The translations under genes and the position numbers were made by a program. A stretch of 18,938 nucleotides of DNA. Origin: an uncultured Ignavibacteria bacterium (GTDB lineage Bacteria; Bacteroidota; Ignavibacteria; Kapaibacteriales; UBA961). How positions within the stretch are numbered: the first letter of the stretch is position 1; every line of letters starts with the position of its first letter. The stretch is taken from positions 1-18,938 of the forward strand of contig CALMMI010000128.1 of the NCBI GenBank assembly GCA_937868245.1, in the 5' to 3' direction. Positions 7,744-15,179 of the stretch are shown one piece after another. The notes under the pieces are model-generated. The model ran no database searches, was not told the origin of the DNA, and was given only the letters and a program-made list of their open reading frames with translations.

Positions 7744-8463
7744 ATGACAAATCTAGCCGTTAATATTGATCATATTGCAACCATTCGTGAAGCACGGGGC
7801 GGAACACAGCCCGAGCCGCTTACCGGGGCACTTCTTGCCGAACTTGCAGGTGCATCTGGAATCGTATGCCATCTGCGCGAAGACCGCAGACATATCAACG
7901 AACGCGATGTTCGATTGCTGCGCGAAACAATCACAACAAAATTGGATTTGGAAATGGCTGCAACCGAGGAAATCATTTCGATAGCCCTCGAAATATTGCC
8001 CGAACTCGTAACCTTCGTCCCCGAAAAACGTGAAGAATTGACTACCGAGGGTGGACTCAATGTGGTAGATAATGTTCATTATTACACTAATGCAACGGGC
8101 ATAATGCACGACCATGATATTCAGGTCAGTTTTTTTATCGAGCCATCCGAGCAGCAGATAGAAGCTGTTATGAAAACCGGTGGGGATATTGTTGAATTTC
8201 ACACAGGTATTTACGCTAATGCAATTACTGCAGCACAACGGGACAGCGAACTCCAAAGACTGTTTCTGGCAGCGGAAATTGCCGAGGAAGCAGGGCTTAA
8301 AGTAACAGCAGGACATGGTTTGGATTATCATAATGTACGTGCAATTTGCCAAATTCCCCAAATGGAGGAAATCAGCATCGGACACGCAATTATAGCTCGT
8401 GCAGTTTTTGTTGGAATTGACCAGGCTGTACGGCAAATGATAGCTGCAATGCGCGGGATATGA
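7744..8463 (+). CDS. pdxJ: Pyridoxine 5'-phosphate synthase
   Basis: The final ring-closing enzyme of DXP-dependent vitamin B6 synthesis. It condenses 3-amino-2-oxopropyl phosphate (1-amino-acetone 3-phosphate) with 1-deoxy-D-xylulose 5-phosphate to give pyridoxine 5'-phosphate in the cytoplasm. The 239-residue length fits this TIM-barrel family. The active-site residues known from E. coli are present at the same numbers: Asp9 and His10 in VNIDHIATIREARG, Arg18, His43 and Arg45 in CHLREDRRHI, Glu70 in LDLEMAA, and His191 in TAGHGLDYHNV. The ATG at 7744 gives the standard N-terminus MTNLAVNIDH. Its product PLP is the cofactor of Kbl encoded upstream, but the genes are in separate units. No other pdx genes are in the window. 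Confidence 0.97.
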   Translation: MTNLAVNIDHIATIREARGGTQPEPLTGALLAELAGASGIVCHLREDRRHINERDVRLLRETITTKLDLEMAATEEIISIALEILPELVTFVPEKREELTTEGGLNVVDNVHYYTNATGIMHDHDIQVSFFIEPSEQQIEAVMKTGGDIVEFHTGIYANAITAAQRDSELQRLFLAAEIAEEAGLKVTAGHGLDYHNVRAICQIPQMEEISIGHAIIARAVFVGIDQAVRQMIAAMRGI

Positions 8464-8554
8464 AGGAATTAACCAAACTTATCGTATTTTTGTAGTATAT
8501 CGTTCACTTTGGCAAATTTTACTGCTTCGTAAAGCATTCATTTCTTAGACATCA

Positions 8555-9574
8555 ATGGCAACTCTGACTATCGGTACTACTACTGTTGAAAACGGCATTC
8601 TCCTTGCACCTTTGGAAGATGTAACCGAACTTCCCTTTCGCGTAATAAGCAAAAGGCTTGGCGCGGATATTGTATATACAGAATTTATCTCATCGGACGG
8701 CTTGGTGCATGATGCACGACGTTCACTCGAAAAATTACGTCTTGCAGATGAAGAACATCCGGTGGCGATTCAGATTTTTGGCGGTGATATTGAAGTAATG
8801 AAAGAAGCTGCATTAATGGCAGAGGCATCAGGACCTGATTTTTTAGATATAAACTGCGGTTGTTGGGTTAAAAATGTAGTAGCCCGTAATTCAGGTGCAG
8901 CCTTATTGAAGGACATCCCGGCAATGTCAGGAATGACCAAAGCATTGGTAGATACGGTAAAATTGCCCGTTACAGTAAAAACACGACTTGGCTGGGATAA
9001 AAACAATATCGTTATCGTGGATGTAGCAAAGGAACTTGAACAGGCGGGTGCATCGGCTCTTACTGTTCATTGCAGAACCAGGGACATGGGGCACACAGGA
9101 AGTGCGGATTGGTCGTGGATACCAAAGATAAAAGAGGCAGTAAAGATGCCTATTATCGTAAATGGCGATATAACAACGGTGCAGGATGTTAAAAGAGCAT
9201 TTGAAACAACCGGTTGCGATGCAGTGATGATTGGTCGTGGAGCTATCGGCAACCCATTTATTTTCAGACGGGCAAAAATATTTTTAGCAACAGGGGTGGT
9301 TCCTCCGGAACCCTGTGCGGAAGAACGGGTATCTGTACTGTTACAACACTTACAGCTTTCCATTAATCATAAACCGGAGCGGCGGGCAATTCTCGAATTC
9401 AGGAAGTTTTATGGCGGGTATTTACGCGGATTATACAATTCTGCACCCGTAAAACAGGATATTCAACAACTATTATCCTTCCCTGAAATCGAAGAACGTT
9501 TGCACCGCTATTTAGAATTTTTAGCTGAACGAACAGACATCCACGAGAGTCCGGTCGAAGAAGCAACATCATAA
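8555..9574 (+). CDS. dus: tRNA-dihydrouridine synthase (DusB-like)
   Basis: A flavoprotein of 339 residues that reduces uridines in the tRNA D-loop to dihydrouridine using NADPH and FMN. The TIM barrel starts with LAPLEDVTELPFRVISKRLG (18-37) instead of the more usual LAPMAGVTD. It shows QIFGGD (73-78), the catalytic loop DINCGCWVKNVV (98-109; catalytic Cys expected at 103), VTVKTRLGW with Lys142, LTVHCRTRDMGHTGSADW with His172, IIVNGDI, and the phosphate-binding MIGRGAIGNPFIFR. In most Dus proteins the loop reads GCP; here it is GCW with the Cys kept, so activity is still expected. The C-terminal helical domain (EFRKFYGGYLRGL) is present. It follows pdxJ by 91 bases and precedes tilS by 16 bases, so dus and tilS, both tRNA modification genes, are probably cotranscribed. 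Confidence 0.94.
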   Translation: MATLTIGTTTVENGILLAPLEDVTELPFRVISKRLGADIVYTEFISSDGLVHDARRSLEKLRLADEEHPVAIQIFGGDIEVMKEAALMAEASGPDFLDINCGCWVKNVVARNSGAALLKDIPAMSGMTKALVDTVKLPVTVKTRLGWDKNNIVIVDVAKELEQAGASALTVHCRTRDMGHTGSADWSWIPKIKEAVKMPIIVNGDITTVQDVKRAFETTGCDAVMIGRGAIGNPFIFRRAKIFLATGVVPPEPCAEERVSVLLQHLQLSINHKPERRAILEFRKFYGGYLRGLYNSAPVKQDIQQLLSFPEIEERLHRYLEFLAERTDIHESPVEEATS

Positions 9575-9576
9575 TT

Positions 9577-9581
9577 AAGGA
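9577..9581 (+). promoter_or_regulatory. Likely ribosome binding site of the long tilS frame
   Basis: AAGGA nine bases before the GTG at 9591, just after the dus stop codon at 9572-9574. It supports translation from the far N-terminus, meaning the long repeat extension is really made and is not just an accidental open frame upstream of tilS. Confidence 0.55.
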
Positions 9582-9590
9582 ATTATAAGC

Positions 9591-12500
9591 GTGAGACGTA
9601 CAAAATTACAGTCTGCTCCCGAAGCGGAAGCAGTGCCTATTGAAGAACCGGCATCAACAAAGAAAAGCAGAAAACCGACAACAAAATCGGTATCCAAAAA
9701 CACAGAAACACCACAGCAGGAGCTTCCTGTAATCGTTGAGAAGAAAACGACTATTGCATCGCCTGCAATTACAGTTACCCAACAAAAGAAAATTCTACCG
9801 AAGAAAGACAATTCACCTGCACAAAAGAGCGTAAATACAGTTAATACTGTTATGACCGCGGAATCAAATCCTGTAGTTAAAAAGCAGATTGCAGATTCAG
9901 CTCAAAACACACCTACCATTGCAAAAACAAAAACAGTTCAACCGAAAGCACCACAGAAGGTGGCTTCCGTTGCTAAGACACCATTGCCTGAAGTATCATT
10001 GCAATACCCTGCCCCGGAAGGTATTAAGCCGTTGAATGCACCGGTCAATTCAAAAAAAGTAAACCCTAAGAAAAAACCAAATAAAGAAACAACTCTTTCT
10101 CCTGTTCAAAGCGAAACTGAAAGACTGCTTTTGGAAATTTCTGCCATTACAGAACAACCGATACCTGAACAAAAGAAAAAAGAAGTTATCCCTGAAGTCA
10201 GTAGGATTCAAAAAGCTCCCCTACCTACTCCAAATCAGGTTCAGCAAGGTAAGCCTGTTCAGCAAAGTAAATCTAAAGTTGCCCCAAAAGGAAAAATTCA
10301 AAAAAACAATAAAGATTTTGAAGTACCTCAACTTGATTTCACAGAAATTATCGAGCAAAAAAGTGTTGAAACTGTTCAAACACCCACCCCTGTAAACCAT
10401 GAGCCATTTATCCCTACTCCTCCGGAAGAGGCAATTGCCCAACGACTTTTGGAAATTGAACAAAGATATGGCGGTCAACCTGCTAAAAAACAGAACAAAC
10501 AGCCTTTTCAAAAACAAGACAACAAAGCACAACTTCCAACCGTTGAAACTCCTCCGACAGTTGAACAACCTGTTTTGGACAATGCGCAGGATGCAGCCGA
10601 TCAAGATGAACCGAAACTAAGCTATTGGCAGCAACGTAGATTACAGAAAAAACTTAAACAAAAACAGCAGCGCGAGCAAGAGAGCCAAGTAGCTTCTGAT
10701 GAGAATCAAGACACAATAGTACCTGCTCTACTACAGTCAGAAACTAATACTCCTGCACCTGTTGTTCAGCAGAAGAGCGTAGTAATCAATACTCTAAGGC
10801 ATCAGGAAGCAAAAACTACGCCTCACGCCCAGCAACCAAAAGCAATTGTTTCCAAAGAAACTATTGAAGAAACTACAGAAAACCCACTTGAAGGATCTGA
10901 ACCAACCGGTGAACTCGAATTGCCAAAACTAAGCTATTGGCAACAAAGACGGCTAAACAAGAAACTCAAGCAAAAGGAAATGCGTGAACAGCAGGCATCG
11001 GGTGAAACTCATGATACACCTGAACTTACTTCACAAATCATAGCTCCTTTAGATGCAACCGATGCACCCAAAGAGGTACAATTGCCTCAAACGCAAGTCA
11101 TCAATAAGGTGGGAGCAAAGGTAACACCATCTCTCAAGCCTGTTGTTACACAAAAAGTAACTCCCTCTCCTGTTTCCGTAGTAGCTCCTCAGCCAGTTGT
11201 AGTTAGTGCCCCTATTATTACTGATAGTAATGATGATTCTATCAAGGTTACTGAAAATACTGCAACAGAAGAGCCACCCAAACTTAGCTACTGGCAGCAG
11301 CGTCGTTTGCAACGCAAGTTAAAAAAGCAGCAATTGTTTCAAGAAGCGGCAGCTTTAGCTCCTGAAGAATCGGAAGTGATAGCAGAACAACAAGCTTTTC
11401 CTGAAAAGGAAATTGCAAATGAAAGTTCTGAATTCAATGAAGCTGTGAGTTCAGAGCCGGAAACCGATCAACCTGCAACAGATGCACCTCCTAAGAAATT
11501 AAGTTATTGGCAGCAAAAAAGACTACAAAAGAAACTAAAGCAGCAGCAGGAACTGGAAGCAAAACTCGCGAGCCAAGATTCTATTCAAGAAATTACTGCT
11601 GCCGACAATTCGGATGTTGCAGTTGAGCAAATTCCACAGCGAAGAATTTTACCCGTTCCTCCTGATAAACTTTTGCCACGACCAAACACACAACCGGTTC
11701 AAGAGAAAAAAATCCTCCCTGTGCCTGCAGATAAACTACTACCGCAACAAGAGAAGAAAATCCTTCCTGTTCCGCCTGATAAAGTTTTGCAACATAAGGA
11801 TAAGAAAGCTCCACACGTTGCAGCAGGAGTTATTCCTACTGATAACGTATCGGGTACGAACGGTGAGTCTGCTCTTCCTTTGCCGGAGAAAAAGATTTTG
11901 CCGGTTCCTGCCGACAAGCTTTTGCCGGTTAAGGAGCAGAAAATTCTTCCTGTTCCGGCAGATAAGGTATTGCCCAAAAAAGACAAAAAAGCTCCTTTGA
12001 CAGGAGAAAAGAAGATATTGCCTGTCCCTGCGGATAAGGTATTGCCTTCAAATGAGAAGAAAATACTTCCTGTTCCTGCTGATAAAGTATTACCTCCCAA
12101 AGAGAAGAAAATACTTCCTGTTCCTGAAAAGGCATCTGTTCCGATGCTTGATCTTATGGCATTAAAGCACCCGCCGAAGCCTCCGAAACAGCAATTTCCA
12201 AAACGTCCTAAGCCTCCTCTGCCTGCTCTGCCATTGGAACTGCATCCGATAATGGAGCGTGTTGAGAAATACGTTTTGAATGAACTAAATGTACATTCCG
12301 ATTCAACAATTTTACTTGGGGTAAGCGGCGGTGTAGATTCAATGGCTATGCTTGATATTATGGCGTATATCTCGTTGAAACATAATTTCTTACTACATGT
12401 GGCACATTGCAATCATCATTTACGTGGCAATGAATCTATGGAAGATGAGAAACTAGTTCGCAAGGCTGCCACTAATTATGGTTTCCATTTTCATCATACC

Positions 12501-13646
12501 TCATTAAAGGTGGAGGAATTTGCAACACGTCATAAATTAAGTATCGAGCAAGCTGCCAGAACTCTCCGTTATCAGTTCTTTGAACGTATGGCTAAGACTA
12601 CACAAGCCGAACTTGTTGCAACAGCTCACACAGCTGATGATTCAGCAGAAACATTTTTGCTAAACCTTTTACGGGGAAGCGGGCTAACGGGTCTTGCAGG
12701 AATACCGCCACGCCGTGAACTCACAAAAAAGATTCATATTATCCGTCCTCTTCTCCCTCTTCAAAAAAGCGAACTCTATAATTATGCTAAAGTTCGTGAT
12801 TTGCATTGGCGCGAAGATGCAAGTAATACTTCCCTGCTTTATACCCGGAATAAAGTACGCTTGCAGCTCTTGCCTTCGCTCAAGGAGCAATTCTCCCCTG
12901 CTATAGTTGAGATTCTTAACCGTACCGCACGACTTTTACATGGTGCTGACGAGCTGATAACAGAACAGGCTGACGAGATAATGCCTAAGATGCTCAGGAC
13001 CATCGACAAGACTACTCACGCACTTTCGATCTCGTTTTTCAACTCTGTAAATGATTTCCTAAAAGGAGAAATTCTCCAGAAAATCCTGGTTGAAAAATTC
13101 CAGTCGCAACCGGTCTCGATGCAAACAATCGACAGAATTATTGCCCTTGAACATAGTCCTGTAAACTCAATCTGCGAGGTTACTCCTGCGATTACCGCTT
13201 TCCGTGATAGAACAGAGATTATTTTCCAAAGGAATGAAGCAGAAGAAGAAATCAATCATCAAATAGGAAAAATTTCTGAACTTAAAACGGATTCGTTTCA
13301 ATTGATTCTGAAAGAAATCCCGCGTAAAGAAGTTGTGTTTTCAGAAAATCCAAATATTGAATTTTTTGATGCAGACTTGCTCCCATTGTGGTTAACGTTC
13401 AGGAATTGGCAAAACGGCGATAGAATCCAACCTCTTGGCATGTCGGGCACAATGACGGTCGGCGATTTTTTAACCAATGAAAAGGTGTCGTTGATTGACA
13501 GGAAAAAGAATTTGGTACTTTGCACAGGAAGCGAGATTGTTTGGGTGTGTTCACGGCGTGCTAGTGATAAATTCAAAGTTACTGCAACTACAAAGCGGGT
13601 TATCCGTTTGGAGTATATCCCTAAATCTCCTAACCATCATAAATAG
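9591..13646 (+). CDS. tilS: tRNA(Ile)-lysidine synthetase fused to a ~880-residue disordered repeat extension
   Basis: TilS uses ATP and lysine to convert the wobble C34 of tRNA-Ile(CAU) to lysidine, allowing AUA decoding. The enzyme occupies about residues 885-1351. Visible are the PP-loop SGGVDS (912-917), VAHCNHHLRGN (937-947), IEQAARTLRYQFFE, VATAHTADDSAETFLLNLLRGSGLTGL (1009-1035) and a complete C-terminal TilS domain (1267 on; NWQNGDRIQPLG, VSLIDRKKNLVL, WVCSRRASDKFKVT). E. coli TilS is 432 residues, so the catalytic part is full length. Residues 1-884 are Lys/Pro/Gln/Thr/Glu-rich, contain no cysteine, and have tryptophan only inside four SYWQQ boxes. A second repeat family fills 684-850. 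The start is GTG with AAGGA upstream; an internal start near Met852 could give a short TilS. dus is 16 bases upstream and hpt 4 bases downstream. Confidence 0.93.
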   Translation: MRRTKLQSAPEAEAVPIEEPASTKKSRKPTTKSVSKNTETPQQELPVIVEKKTTIASPAITVTQQKKILPKKDNSPAQKSVNTVNTVMTAESNPVVKKQIADSAQNTPTIAKTKTVQPKAPQKVASVAKTPLPEVSLQYPAPEGIKPLNAPVNSKKVNPKKKPNKETTLSPVQSETERLLLEISAITEQPIPEQKKKEVIPEVSRIQKAPLPTPNQVQQGKPVQQSKSKVAPKGKIQKNNKDFEVPQLDFTEIIEQKSVETVQTPTPVNHEPFIPTPPEEAIAQRLLEIEQRYGGQPAKKQNKQPFQKQDNKAQLPTVETPPTVEQPVLDNAQDAADQDEPKLSYWQQRRLQKKLKQKQQREQESQVASDENQDTIVPALLQSETNTPAPVVQQKSVVINTLRHQEAKTTPHAQQPKAIVSKETIEETTENPLEGSEPTGELELPKLSYWQQRRLNKKLKQKEMREQQASGETHDTPELTSQIIAPLDATDAPKEVQLPQTQVINKVGAKVTPSLKPVVTQKVTPSPVSVVAPQPVVVSAPIITDSNDDSIKVTENTATEEPPKLSYWQQRRLQRKLKKQQLFQEAAALAPEESEVIAEQQAFPEKEIANESSEFNEAVSSEPETDQPATDAPPKKLSYWQQKRLQKKLKQQQELEAKLASQDSIQEITAADNSDVAVEQIPQRRILPVPPDKLLPRPNTQPVQEKKILPVPADKLLPQQEKKILPVPPDKVLQHKDKKAPHVAAGVIPTDNVSGTNGESALPLPEKKILPVPADKLLPVKEQKILPVPADKVLPKKDKKAPLTGEKKILPVPADKVLPSNEKKILPVPADKVLPPKEKKILPVPEKASVPMLDLMALKHPPKPPKQQFPKRPKPPLPALPLELHPIMERVEKYVLNELNVHSDSTILLGVSGGVDSMAMLDIMAYISLKHNFLLHVAHCNHHLRGNESMEDEKLVRKAATNYGFHFHHTSLKVEEFATRHKLSIEQAARTLRYQFFERMAKTTQAELVATAHTADDSAETFLLNLLRGSGLTGLAGIPPRRELTKKIHIIRPLLPLQKSELYNYAKVRDLHWREDASNTSLLYTRNKVRLQLLPSLKEQFSPAIVEILNRTARLLHGADELITEQADEIMPKMLRTIDKTTHALSISFFNSVNDFLKGEILQKILVEKFQSQPVSMQTIDRIIALEHSPVNSICEVTPAITAFRDRTEIIFQRNEAEEEINHQIGKISELKTDSFQLILKEIPRKEVVFSENPNIEFFDADLLPLWLTFRNWQNGDRIQPLGMSGTMTVGDFLTNEKVSLIDRKKNLVLCTGSEIVWVCSRRASDKFKVTATTKRVIRLEYIPKSPNHHK
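10611..11538 (+). repeat. Four dispersed SYWQQ boxes inside the tilS extension
   Basis: The motif KLSYWQQ(R/K)RL(Q/N)(K/R)KLK recurs four times. The K-L-S-Y-W cores begin at residues 342, 446, 564 and 636 (bases about 10614, 10926, 11280 and 11496), spaced by 72-118 residues of variable linker. The DNA copies use different synonymous codons (for example AGCTATTGGCAGCAA, AGCTATTGGCAACAA, AGCTACTGGCAGCAG, AGTTATTGGCAGCAA), so they are old copies held by protein-level selection. Each box is a short basic amphipathic segment with the only aromatic residues nearby, a plausible RNA- or protein-binding motif. Confidence 0.85.
11640..12131 (+). repeat. ILPVPADK(L/V)LP tandem peptide repeats inside the tilS extension
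   Basis: Seven full copies and one partial copy of a roughly 13-residue unit, (K/R)KILPVP(A/P)DK(L/V)LP, lie at residues 684-850 with short charged spacers (QQE, VKE, SNE, PKE). Two spacers are longer, one of them about 27 residues (QHKDKKAPHV to LPLPE). The coding DNA of the units differs at many third positions (ILP as ATCCTCCCT, ATCCTTCCT, ATTTTGCCG, ATATTGCCT, ATACTTCCT), so this is not a recent duplication. The last, partial unit (KKILPVPEK) ends about 35 residues before the TilS domain. Confidence 0.88.
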
Positions 13647-13650
13647 AGAC

Positions 13651-14184
13651 ATGCAGATTCATGACCATGTTTTTGAGAAATTTATCTCTTCCGATGAGAT
13701 TGCAGTTGTTGTAAATCGTTTGGCAGGAGAAATCAATAATGATTATTTAGGTAAGGAGCTTGTAGTAATTGTTATTTTGAAGGGGGCGTTTATATTTGCG
13801 GCAGATATAATCCGCAGGATTCAATTACCATGCAGAGTAGAACTTCTTGCTGCTGCCAGCTATGGTCCATTAATGATATCATCGGGAACTGTTGAATTTA
13901 TCTTACCTGATTACCAAATCAAAAATAAGCATGTATTGATTATTGAAGATATAATCGACACAGGGCTTACTCTTTCGTCCGTAACTGATGCCCTCCAAAA
14001 GTTCGCTCCTGAGTCACTCGAAATCATAACCCTCATTTCCAAACCGGCAATGCGTAAAATTGATATTCCTGTGAAATATATAGGGATTGAAATCCCTCCT
14101 GTTTTCATTGTGGGGTATGGAATGGATTATGATGAGGCTGGGAGGGGGCTGCCGGATATTTACTCTAAGGTTCCATCGGAATGA
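13651..14184 (+). CDS. hpt: Hypoxanthine phosphoribosyltransferase
   Basis: A purine salvage enzyme joining hypoxanthine (and often guanine) to PRPP to give IMP/GMP. Started at the ATG at 13651 the product is 177 residues, the normal length. A longer frame from 13495 overlaps tilS and adds non-family sequence, so it is not used. Motifs: LKGAFIFAADI (43-53), ASYGPLMISSG flexible loop (69-79), the PRPP-binding VLIIEDIIDTGLTL (95-108; Glu99, Asp100, Asp103, Thr104), and VKYIGIEIPPVFIVGYGMDY (141-160) around the purine site. The usual PD before FVVGYG is PP here (Pro150), so one metal-contact aspartate of the family appears replaced. It lies 4 bases after tilS; tilS-hpt adjacency is also well known in Bacillota. 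Confidence 0.93.
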   Translation: MQIHDHVFEKFISSDEIAVVVNRLAGEINNDYLGKELVVIVILKGAFIFAADIIRRIQLPCRVELLAAASYGPLMISSGTVEFILPDYQIKNKHVLIIEDIIDTGLTLSSVTDALQKFAPESLEIITLISKPAMRKIDIPVKYIGIEIPPVFIVGYGMDYDEAGRGLPDIYSKVPSE

Positions 14185-14505
14185 TTGGATTTCCTTCGTA
14201 TTTCGAACATGTTTGTTGTTCATGAGGTTATTCGTTGAAATCACTGAAACAAAACATTTATTTAAATTGTACGCACAACAATTTATTTTACTTCTATTTT
14301 TAATTACAATACCCACTTAAAACTTCACCATTTTTCGATTTTCAATTCTAGTTTCTGTTTGTCGGTACCAAAACATTCTATTCCAAGTAAGGTTTGCCCC
14401 TCTTCAATTGTGAAGTGAATAAAACAGTGCACAAAACCCGAGAATTTCATAATTTTGTGAAAAATTCCGTAATTTAAAAAGTAAAGTTTTGCTAAGAAAA
14501 AAGAA
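14185..14505. other. AT-rich intergenic region between hpt and the merR-type gene
   Basis: This 321-base stretch has no supportable gene; the small frames in it show no family features. It must contain the end of the dus-tilS-hpt unit and the promoter of the regulator. Apart from the weak hairpin at 14263-14285 and a short CTTCA/TGAAG dyad near 14402-14415, I see no distinct element. Confidence 0.5.
14263..14285 (+). terminator. Weak AT-rich hairpin, possible terminator after hpt
   Basis: TAAATTGT (14263-14270) pairs with ACAATTTA (14278-14285) around a seven-base loop, followed by a T-rich tract (TTTTACTTCTATTTTT). The stem is short and has only one G-C pair, so it is only a possible terminator for the tilS-hpt transcript. 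Confidence 0.25.
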
Positions 14506-15036
14506 TTGAGTAAAATCGTAGTTGTGAATAACAAAGAACCAAAAAAATTATACTACTCGATAAGCGAACTTAGTCAGATAATTGACGAGGAACAGTATGT
14601 TCTGCGCTATTGGGAACGCGAATTCGACGAGATAAAACCTCGTAAAAATCGTGCAGGGAATCGTGCTTATACGGCGTCGGATATTGCTTTAATTCAACTG
14701 ATTAAAAAGCTCTTACGCGAAGAACGGCTCACAATTCAGAAAACAAAAGATAAGCTCAAAACCCTGGATTTGAGTTCTATTGAAGGGTATCAACCCGAAA
14801 CGTCAGTTCAAGAGTCAACAGCAATCAAACCTGCTCAGAATGTTTCAAGCGAGCCAAGGAATCCTGAGAAACGGGTAAAAGCTATTGATACGATGGACGG
14901 TTTAATGCAATCTGTTGAGTCGTCGATTGCAAAACCCGTTAACAAAAAATCAGGAATGGTTTCACTCAGAAGGCAGGATGTGTTGGAACTTTGCAAATTG
15001 CTTAAGGACATGGCAACCCTTATTCAATATATGTAA
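14506..15036 (+). CDS. MerR-family transcriptional regulator
   Basis: A 176-residue product. Residues about 15-85 form a MerR-type winged-helix DNA-binding domain: LYYSISELSQIIDEEQYVLRYWEREFDEIKPRKNRAGNRAYTASDI with the recognition region YVLRYWE, then a helix (IQLIKKLLREERLTIQKTKDKLK). The family member closest in pattern is the short MerR protein common in Bacteroidota (LIRYWEKEFD..KP.KN..GNR.yT). There are no metal-binding cysteines. The middle (90-150) is low complexity, and the end (LRRQDVLELCKLLKDMATLIQYM) may be a dimerising helix. The start is uncertain: TTG at 14506 or GTG at 14524; both leave the domain intact, and no strong Shine-Dalgarno sequence decides. Its target cannot be read from the sequence; the genes downstream are candidates only. 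Confidence 0.85.
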   Translation: MSKIVVVNNKEPKKLYYSISELSQIIDEEQYVLRYWEREFDEIKPRKNRAGNRAYTASDIALIQLIKKLLREERLTIQKTKDKLKTLDLSSIEGYQPETSVQESTAIKPAQNVSSEPRNPEKRVKAIDTMDGLMQSVESSIAKPVNKKSGMVSLRRQDVLELCKLLKDMATLIQYM

Positions 15037-15179
15037 AGTATATTCAGACCTTACGAGTATTTTGTTTATGTTTGTAAACTTTTGACAAAAATTTCAAGAT
15101 AGTGTTAGTGCATATTATTCAAGTGATTCTATGGTTTAATTCATACTTTTTTATTATATTTTGAGTGGGGTAACTATAT

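Noticed and set aside
7753..8436. 227-codon open frame on the minus strand opposite pdxJ
   Set aside because: It is antisense to a fully conserved pdxJ, and its translation is Cys/Phe/Asn-rich with no family features.
11640..12131. Possible CRISPR-like direct repeat array
   Set aside because: The units are in frame, vary at synonymous positions and have no uniform spacers; they are protein repeats.
11699..12412. 237-codon minus-strand frame (and other overlapping frames) in the tilS repeat region
   Set aside because: Its repetitive Gly/Ser/Phe translation is the mirror of the ILPVPADK repeats on the plus strand; long open shadow frames are expected opposite low-complexity coding DNA.
13495..13650. 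Longer N-terminus for hpt (start at 13495)
   Set aside because: It overlaps tilS out of frame and adds 52 residues unlike any Hpt; the ATG at 13651 gives the normal length.
15082..15118. Sigma-70 style promoter TTGACA upstream of the WD40 gene
   Set aside because: TTGACA is present at 15082-15087, but no acceptable -10 box lies 16-18 bases downstream, so I do not call it.
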